Made by a program: the position numbers and the translations under genes. Positions 1 to 4,081 of a stretch of DNA of 5,602 bases are shown one piece after another. The stretch lies in NCBI GenBank assembly GCA_028708195.1, contig JAQVZK010000167.1, forward strand, positions 1 to 5,602. The letters are read 5' to 3'. Source of the DNA: Desulfovibrio sp. GTDB taxonomy: Bacteria; Desulfobacterota; Desulfovibrionia; Desulfovibrionales; Desulfovibrionaceae. Every line of letters starts with the position of its first letter. Positions within the stretch are counted from its first letter, which is position 1. The notes under the pieces were generated by a model that did not search any database, was not told the DNA's origin, and saw only the letters and a program-made list of their open reading frames with translations.

Positions 1-254
1 CCCTCCAGGCTGATCAGGCGCGCGTCCGTGTGGTCGAAGCTGAAAATGCACTCTTGAATAACATGGTGTCGTGGTTGACGGGAAGGTTGCACGAGGTATG
101 CGCGAACAGCGTTGGATGCCCGTTTGAGCAGGCATGCCCGGTCAATTACCCTGAATTATGTCACGCTCACGACTGGCGTGGAGCTGCCCGCAAGGCCGTT
201 GGTGGACTGAGCATTGGTCCAAAGCCCCCGCAGCAGAATTATTGCCGTCACTAG
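1..254 (+). CDS. Cysteine-rich phage-type small protein, 5' partial
   Basis: The reading frame is open to the left edge of the window. The codons before the first possible start (GTG at 30) encode LQADQARVRV, which runs smoothly into VEAENALLNN. This has the look of a coiled coil, so the true start is probably outside the window and the GTG may be internal. After the helix comes a cluster of cysteines; counted from the GTG these are C24, C30, C36 and C44, followed by H45 and H47, then DWRGAARKAV. The Cys/His spacing suggests a small metal-binding fold, but I do not recognise a named family. It is followed after 9 nt by the ASCH gene, which has a strong ribosome binding site, so the two are probably in one transcript. 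The setting among small ASCH and Lar-like genes suggests a phage or prophage accessory gene. Function unknown. Confidence 0.6.
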   Translation, partial: LQADQARVRVVEAENALLNNMVSWLTGRLHEVCANSVGCPFEQACPVNYPELCHAHDWRGAARKAVGGLSIGPKPPQQNYCRH

Positions 255-263
255 GGGGCAGTA

Positions 264-536
264 ATGACCATCTTAAGTCTCATACTGACCCGTCGCTGGT
301 ACGACAAGATCGCAACTGGTGAGAAGCGGTACGAGTATCGCGAGATAAAGCCATTCTGGACAAAGCGTCTCTTCGCCAAAGACTACACCGGCGTGCGCTT
401 TCATCGGGGCTACACATCAACAACCATGGATTTTGAGCTTGTCGGCATCGACGAAACAACCGAACCAAACGACCTCAACTTGTCGCGCTGCTATAGGCTC
501 ACGTTGGGAAAGAGGATACAGCCATGCCCGAACTGA
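264..536 (+). CDS. ASCH-domain protein (phage type)
   Basis: This 90-residue protein opens with a beta strand (ILSLIL) followed by a helix and the signature GEKRYEYREIKPFW (residues 19-32). That pattern is typical of small ASCH-fold proteins (PUA-like beta barrel), which are predicted to bind RNA or modified nucleotides. Conserved-looking elements are W12, G19-E20-K21, E24-R26 and K29-P30-F31-W32, then a basic strand, VRFHRGY (45-51), and a final strand ending LGKRI (81-85). The length fits the short single-domain phage versions. The ATG at 264 is supported by a GGGG ribosome binding site at 255-258. Its 3' end overlaps the start of the next gene by 13 nt, which suggests translational coupling. 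The family assignment comes from motif memory; the exact ligand and role, such as RNA modification, host takeover or defence, cannot be told from sequence. Confidence 0.8.
   Translation: MTILSLILTRRWYDKIATGEKRYEYREIKPFWTKRLFAKDYTGVRFHRGYTSTTMDFELVGIDETTEPNDLNLSRCYRLTLGKRIQPCPN
511..516 (+). promoter_or_regulatory. Ribosome binding site of the Lar-like gene
   Basis: The purine run AGAGGA ends 7 nt before the ATG at 524, inside the 3' end of the ASCH gene. It fixes the start of the zinc-ribbon gene and explains how the overlapping frame is translated. Confidence 0.7.
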
Positions 537-892
537 AGCCCTGCCCCGCGTGCAGGAGTATAAATGTATCTTATGTACGTGGGCGCGATAATGCACAAGT
601 AGTTTGCCTTGAATGCGAGATGGGAGGTCCGCAACCGGGTCAAGCATCCGCCGCCATCGCCGCCTGGAACTCCCTGCCCCGCGCACTGCGCAAAACTACA
701 AACCTTCCCGTAGAAGACGGAAAGTATTACTGGGCACTCGGAATGAACTTGATGTGGTTTGTTGTGCGTGTCGTGGAAATCAACGGGAAAATGTACGCCA
801 TGATGTCGGGGAGTGAGGTGGAATGCCCCGTGTCAGACTTTATTGAATGGGCTGGCCCCATCGACGCGCCGGGGAAGTGCAGTAATGAGTGA
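524..892 (+). CDS. Lar-like zinc-ribbon protein with C-terminal small domain
   Basis: The protein has 122 residues in two parts. Residues 4-52 match the pattern of Lar-family (restriction alleviation) zinc ribbons: LKPCPAC, then a CxxC (C28, C31), a GGP, and an alanine-rich stretch ending AAWNSL. The four cysteines C7, C10, C28 and C31 would bind one zinc. The glycine usual after the first CPxC is an arginine here. Residues 62-115 form a second segment rich in aromatic and beta-branched residues (DGKYYWALGMNLMWFVVRVV, later FIEWAGPI), probably a small beta domain of the kind found in phage accessory proteins. Lar of Rac prophage modulates type I restriction-modification, but many proteins of this ribbon type are uncharacterised, so anti-restriction activity is only a possibility. 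The gene overlaps its neighbours by 13 nt upstream and 8 nt downstream, consistent with a compact phage operon. Confidence 0.7.
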   Translation: MPELKPCPACRSINVSYVRGRDNAQVVCLECEMGGPQPGQASAAIAAWNSLPRALRKTTNLPVEDGKYYWALGMNLMWFVVRVVEINGKMYAMMSGSEVECPVSDFIEWAGPIDAPGKCSNE

Positions 893-1073
893 TTATTGGC
901 TACGGGCAACCTTGCCACTGTGCTGCATAATAAGCCGCATGATTATGGATATGATTTCCAGTTGCCGCCAATGCCCACTTGCACCATGCGGGCATATCCG
1001 CGTGTCGCACGAATGCCGAGTGCGGGTTGAGCAGCATTACAGTGTGCCCGGGGCACCACAGCCTGCTGAATAA
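885..1073 (+). CDS. 62-residue cysteine-rich small protein
   Basis: I do not recognise this protein. The ATG at 885 overlaps the end of the zinc-ribbon gene by 8 nt, and a GGGGAAG purine run at 871-877 lies at a suitable distance, so I prefer it to an in-frame start farther upstream at 813. Residues 6-24 are hydrophobic with few charges (LRATLPLCC then IISRMIMDMI), possibly a short amphipathic or membrane-associated helix. Residues 27-44 hold cysteines at 27, 30, 35 and 44 plus histidines at 37 and 42 (SCRQCPLAPCGHIRVSHEC), a spacing that could bind one zinc. The tail is proline-rich. It is the last gene before the terminator at 1094-1121. Internal ATGs at 939, 945 and 951 would give shorter products and cannot be excluded. 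Confidence 0.55.
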   Translation: MSDYWLRATLPLCCIISRMIMDMISSCRQCPLAPCGHIRVSHECRVRVEQHYSVPGAPQPAE

Positions 1074-1093
1074 AAAGCCCACTCAAAAGACGA

Positions 1094-1121
1094 AAGAAGG
1101 GAGGTCCAAGCCTCCCTTCTT
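1094..1121 (+). terminator. Intrinsic terminator closing the left gene cluster, possibly bidirectional
   Basis: A perfect 11-bp inverted repeat (AAGAAGGGAGG and CCTCCCTTCTT) flanks the 6-nt loop TCCAAG, 20 nt after the stop of the 62-residue gene. A T-rich tract (tcatttctct) follows on the plus strand. Read on the minus strand, the hairpin is also followed by T-rich sequence (tcttttgag), so it may also stop transcripts of the convergent operon that ends at 1221. Confidence 0.85.
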
Positions 1122-1157
1122 CATTTCTCTCTGTGTAATCCTATTTCTTTCACGTCC

Positions 1158-1178
1158 CACCATGTCTTCACCATGTCT
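1158..1178. repeat. Short tandem repeat CACCATGTCT, two copies
   Basis: CACCATGTCT occurs at 1158-1167 and again at 1169-1178, giving an 11-bp period, about one helical turn. It lies between the convergent terminator and the end of the minus-strand operon. It may be chance or a protein-binding site. A second small tandem repeat, CCGTCAC twice, lies at 1211-1224 and reaches into the last codons of the 67-residue gene. No function is claimed. Confidence 0.4.
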
Positions 1179-1220
1179 CGGGTTATCCCATCCCTTCTCT
1201 CCGTATATTCCCGTCACCCG

Positions 1221-1424
1221 TCACTTGGGGCTGTAGTTGGGCGCGCGTTCCAGCAGGCCGGGGTAGCAGTAGTCCTGCCTGTCTTCGTCGGGCTTGGGTA
1301 TGCTTGAAACAATGCACACAACAGGCAGGGCCAGGGCCTTTTCGTGATCTTCAAGGTGCACGCTGTAGCTGAGCACGGGCCGCAAATTGCCTCTTTTTTT
1401 AGCTATTTTCCATTCAATCTGCAT
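1221..1424 (-). CDS. 67-residue protein of unknown function, third gene of the MoxR-VWA operon
   Basis: I do not recognise a family. The ATG at 1424 gives MQIEWKIAKKRGNLRPVLSY, and the protein ends with CYPGLLERAPNYSP near the C terminus. The sequence reads like a real folded protein rather than a shadow: a beta strand (MQIEWKIAK), a basic RGN turn, strands at about 14-22 and 31-41 (LALPVVCIVSSIPKP), an acidic stretch DEDR and a conserved-looking C-terminal motif. There is no signal peptide or membrane segment. Its start overlaps the end of the metallopeptidase-VWA gene by 11 nt. The upstream ribosome binding site is poor, so translation probably depends on coupling. Position and coupling suggest that it works with the ATPase and VWA proteins, as an accessory subunit or client. 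In-frame starts as far upstream as 1490 would only add residues from the overlapping gene's region and look less protein-like. Confidence 0.7.
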   Translation of the reverse strand: MQIEWKIAKKRGNLRPVLSYSVHLEDHEKALALPVVCIVSSIPKPDEDRQDYCYPGLLERAPNYSPK

Positions 1425-2898
1425 AATTTGCTCGCAAGGGCACTGATGCGCCCGGTAGTTGGTCTGGCAAACGGGCTGCGTGAGCGGCAAAGGCCGTCAG
1501 GCTCACAAGTTCCCCAAAGGGCGGTGTTTCGGGCCGGGCCTCGCTGCATACCCACAGCACGGGGTAGTCCGGTTCTTGAGGGAAGCGGTTGCACTCAAGG
1601 TCTGTAAACCAGACAAGGCAGGTGGGCCGCAGTTGCTGCTCTTCGATATGGGCGCATACGGGCCGGTAGTCCGTACCGCCGCCCCCCACAGGCGCAAGAT
1701 TTGGCGGCAGACTCATACGGTTGAACGTCACCTCGCCCTGAACTTTCGTATCATGAAACAGCACGGTAAGCGTGGTGTCGTACGCATCCAGCACAGAAAA
1801 GAGTTCCGTGCAGAACATTGCCAGCGCCGCTTCATCCACAGAGCCGGAACAGTCCACCGCCAAAACCACATGGGGCAGGCGAGCCTCACGCCGGGCGGGC
1901 AGATAAATCTGCTGGTACAGGTAGCGCCGGTTGGGTGTGGACCACGAATAATCATTGTCCGCGCACTGTTCGAGAAAGCGGCGCAAAAGTTCGCGCCAAT
2001 CAAGCTCGGGGCGGCGCTCTTTTTTGAGCAGGCGGGTGAATCCGGCGGGCAGGCTGCCCATATGTCTGGCCCTTTGCACAGCTTGTGAAAGGGCAACATC
2101 GGCCTCCTGTTCCGCCAGTTTCAGGGCGTGGTCGTTCTGCAGCCCTTGCAGGTCGGGGTGATCGCGCACCTCGCCAGTAAATGAGGTCTTGCCCTCCCCT
2201 TGCGCTGGCGAACCCTGCTTTTTTTCTTTGGCGGCCTTTGACCCGGCCTGGGCCTGATCGTCTCCACTTTGGTCAGGATTTTCCTTTTTGCCGCCCCGAG
2301 ACTGCGCGGCGTTTTTGCCGCCCAGCTGCTTGCCGCCGTCAAAGCTCATGGCCCCGGCACCTTCTTCATCCTGACCGTCCGCACGGGCGGAGTCGTTACT
2401 GGCTTCGCCCTTGGAGGCGCTCTCTTGCAGGGCTGCCAAGGCTTCATAGATGTCGTCGGCAGACATGCCCGCATAGGCGGGGTCGTGCGCAAAGCCTTCG
2501 GGCAGGTTAAAGCCCGCTTCAAGCAAAATGTGGTTTATGGCCAGGTCGCAGGCGCGGTTCCACATTTTTTCTTCACGGCTTTTGCGGCGCAAATGGTGTC
2601 CAAAAGCCAGATGCATCACCTCGTGCGCCTGGGCCGCTATCAGCTTGGCGTGAGGCAGGGTGGCGGCATAGATGGGGTTGAAGCCAAGGCTCTTGCCGTC
2701 TGTCCACATGTCTGCGCAGGACTTGTCTTCCCTGAAGCGCAGGCCAAGAGCCAGAGAACCAAAAAAAGGATGGTCCAGCACAAGGGCTGTTCTGGCTTTT
2801 TTCATGGCCAGGGCAGCCTGACAGGACGGCGCGTCCTGGTCTGAAGCAGCGGGCCTTGTTGCCTGACGGGAACCTGCAGGGCCTACGGTGCTGTTCAT
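1414..2898 (-). CDS. Putative zinc metallopeptidase fused to VWA domain (DUF2201 type)
   Basis: This 494-residue soluble protein has three parts. Residues 33-160 match the N-terminal metallopeptidase-like domain of DUF2201 proteins: ALVLDHPFFGSLALGL, then HEVMH at 92-96 (an HExxH zinc motif) followed by H101-H102, and NRACDLAINHILLEAG. Residues 160-245 are a hydrophilic, probably disordered linker rich in G, K, E, D, Q and S. Residues 342-460 form a VWA-like domain with MIDAS elements: DCSGS at 349-353, GGGTD at 406-410 with T409, and FTD with D433. All expected metal ligands appear present. Whether the first domain cleaves peptides is not established for the family. The gene starts 2 nt after the MoxR ATPase stop and has no strong ribosome binding site, so it is probably co-translated with it. 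The first 31 residues look poorly conserved, and a start at M32 (position 2805) is possible but lacks a ribosome binding site. The last 25 or so residues, after PFGELVSL, form an extra tail that overlaps the next gene. Confidence 0.88.
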   Translation of the reverse strand: MNSTVGPAGSRQATRPAASDQDAPSCQAALAMKKARTALVLDHPFFGSLALGLRFREDKSCADMWTDGKSLGFNPIYAATLPHAKLIAAQAHEVMHLAFGHHLRRKSREEKMWNRACDLAINHILLEAGFNLPEGFAHDPAYAGMSADDIYEALAALQESASKGEASNDSARADGQDEEGAGAMSFDGGKQLGGKNAAQSRGGKKENPDQSGDDQAQAGSKAAKEKKQGSPAQGEGKTSFTGEVRDHPDLQGLQNDHALKLAEQEADVALSQAVQRARHMGSLPAGFTRLLKKERRPELDWRELLRRFLEQCADNDYSWSTPNRRYLYQQIYLPARREARLPHVVLAVDCSGSVDEAALAMFCTELFSVLDAYDTTLTVLFHDTKVQGEVTFNRMSLPPNLAPVGGGGTDYRPVCAHIEEQQLRPTCLVWFTDLECNRFPQEPDYPVLWVCSEARPETPPFGELVSLTAFAAHAARLPDQLPGASVPLRANYAD

Positions 2899-2900
2899 GG

Positions 2901-3893
2901 CTACATCAGCACTTCAGCATTTTTTTCAGCCCAGCGCGAAAAAGCCTCGGTATGAACGAGATCCGTATTTTGGCACACGGCATCCCGCATGAGCAGCACG
3001 CCGAATTCTGAAGGCAAGCGCTCGGCATAGGCTGTAAGCGCCTCGATGGTTTCTGCGCAGGCTTTGAGGCTTAAGGCTTCGCACATGGCATAGAGGGCCG
3101 CTGGCTCCAGCGGAACCTGAGCAGACGCCGGGGCGGCCAGCACTTCATCCACTGTGGGCAACTCACGCCAGACAGAAAGAAAGCCCATAAACTCCGCCGC
3201 ACCAGCCGCGCCCACCGTGCCCTGAAACAGTCCGTACTCCACATCGGCAGCGGGCCCGGCATCCAGAATGCGCGATACAAACTCCCAGGAGCGCGGCGAG
3301 GCAAAGGCTTTTTCCGCCTTGAGGGGGTCAAAATCGTGCAGCAAACGGGGGCGAAAACGCAAAAACGCGCAAACCTCGGCACGCACACCAGCCCCTTGCG
3401 CCCAGGCAAGCCAGTCATCCAGATTGGCGTCAAACTCCAGATGCACCATACGGTTGGCCAGGGCTGAAGGCATGCGGTACGACACCGCCTTGTCCTTTTC
3501 CCTGTTGCCAGCCGCCACAATGGACCAGCCGTCGGGCAGACGATATTCGCCAATGGCGCGGTCAAGAATAAGCTGATAGCAGGCAGCCTGCACCAGAGGC
3601 GGCGCGGCGTTCAGTTCATCCAGAAAAATAATGCCCTCCTCGGGATCAGAGGGCGTTGGCAGAAAAGACGGCGGGCACCACACGGCAAGCCCCTGGTCTG
3701 TAATGCGCGGTAGCCCGCGCAGGTCAACGGGGTCCAGCAGAACGGCGCGAATGTCGCGCAAGGGCATGCCCCTGGCCTCGGCCACCTGGGCTACGACCTG
3801 GCTTTTACCAACCCCCGGCGCTCCCCAGATAAAAACTGGCTGCCGGATCGCGATGAGAGAGTTCAGGGCAGAAACGATTTGTAAAGGTGTCAT
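2901..3893 (-). CDS. MoxR-family AAA+ ATPase
   Basis: The 330-residue protein has a complete AAA+ core: Walker A GAPGVGKS (24-31), Walker B IIFLDE (88-93), a sensor 1 asparagine in VAAGN (N130), an LANR motif with a candidate arginine finger (R148), and a sensor 2 region SPRSWEF (199-205). The C-terminal 120 residues form an alpha-helical lid. The arrangement and the partner gene place it with MoxR-type ATPases, cytoplasmic ring-forming chaperone-like enzymes that act with VWA proteins to remodel or load cofactors into clients. I chose the ATG at 3893 because AGGA lies 5 nt upstream of it and the first residues (MTPLQIVSALNSLI) begin the fold. A GTG at 3938 would add 15 residues without support. 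It is the first gene of the operon, preceded by tandem terminators, so a promoter must lie within about 150 nt. The client protein cannot be inferred. Confidence 0.9.
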   Translation of the reverse strand: MTPLQIVSALNSLIAIRQPVFIWGAPGVGKSQVVAQVAEARGMPLRDIRAVLLDPVDLRGLPRITDQGLAVWCPPSFLPTPSDPEEGIIFLDELNAAPPLVQAACYQLILDRAIGEYRLPDGWSIVAAGNREKDKAVSYRMPSALANRMVHLEFDANLDDWLAWAQGAGVRAEVCAFLRFRPRLLHDFDPLKAEKAFASPRSWEFVSRILDAGPAADVEYGLFQGTVGAAGAAEFMGFLSVWRELPTVDEVLAAPASAQVPLEPAALYAMCEALSLKACAETIEALTAYAERLPSEFGVLLMRDAVCQNTDLVHTEAFSRWAEKNAEVLM

Positions 3894-3963
3894 GATATTC
3901 CTGTGGGCTGTGACGGCGGATTGTATGAATGAGCACACGCTGCCCTATATGAAAATGAAAGTC

Positions 3964-3991
3964 AATATCGCACAGGCTAACCCGGAAGCAA
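3964..3991 (-). promoter_or_regulatory. Weak sigma-70-like promoter candidate for the MoxR operon
   Basis: On the minus strand TTGCTT (3991-3986) is followed, after 16 nt, by GATATT (3969-3964), about 70 nt before the ATPase start. Both boxes are only partial matches. It is the best pair I can find in the stretch between the terminators and the gene, where a promoter is expected. A TTGACT just downstream (3964-3959) has no properly spaced -10 box. Confidence 0.25.
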
Positions 3992-3999
3992 CAAAACGG

Positions 4000-4023
4000 A
4001 AACCCCCGCCTAGCGGGGGGTTT
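4000..4023 (-). terminator. Second tandem hairpin terminator
   Basis: CCCCCGC (4003-4009) pairs with GCGGGGG (4013-4019) around a CTA loop. AAA (4000-4002) can pair with TTT (4021-4023) past a bulged G at 4020. On the minus strand it is followed by TTTCCGTTTTGTT. It lies just downstream of the first hairpin and would back it up. It could also act on the plus strand, where TTTTCT follows, but no plus-strand gene leads into it. Confidence 0.65.
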
Positions 4024-4030
4024 TCTACCT

Positions 4031-4054
4031 ACAAAAAGGGCGGCACAAGCCGCC
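4031..4054 (-). terminator. Intrinsic terminator of the TPR gene
   Basis: On the minus strand GGCGGC, loop TTGT, GCCGCC form a 6-bp GC-only stem followed by CTTTTTGT. It lies 27 nt after the stop codon of the TPR gene (4082). This is a textbook intrinsic terminator and separates that gene from the MoxR operon. Confidence 0.85.
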
Positions 4055-4081
4055 TCTTCACTATAAAAAACTTATTGGCAA

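Noticed and set aside
1211..1224. CCGTCAC tandem repeat as an attachment-site core
   Set aside because: Seven bases twice in a row, partly within coding sequence, is too short and too common to claim an att site without the other element end.
1394..1400. Run of seven A residues (minus strand) in the 67-residue gene as a programmed frameshift site
   Set aside because: The run is out of phase for a canonical slippery heptamer (codons read AAA AAA AGA), and the zero frame already gives a complete protein-like product.
2269..2844. Plus-strand open frame of 191 codons opposite the metallopeptidase-VWA gene
   Set aside because: The minus strand carries HEVMH and other family motifs here; the plus frame is a codon-bias shadow.
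3894..3938. Upstream GTG start for the MoxR ATPase
   Set aside because: The added 15 residues precede the fold, and the ATG at 3893 has an AGGA ribosome binding site 5 nt upstream.
3944..3964. TTGACT with TATAGG as a promoter for the MoxR operon
   Set aside because: The spacing between the two boxes is only 10 nt, too short for a sigma-70 promoter.
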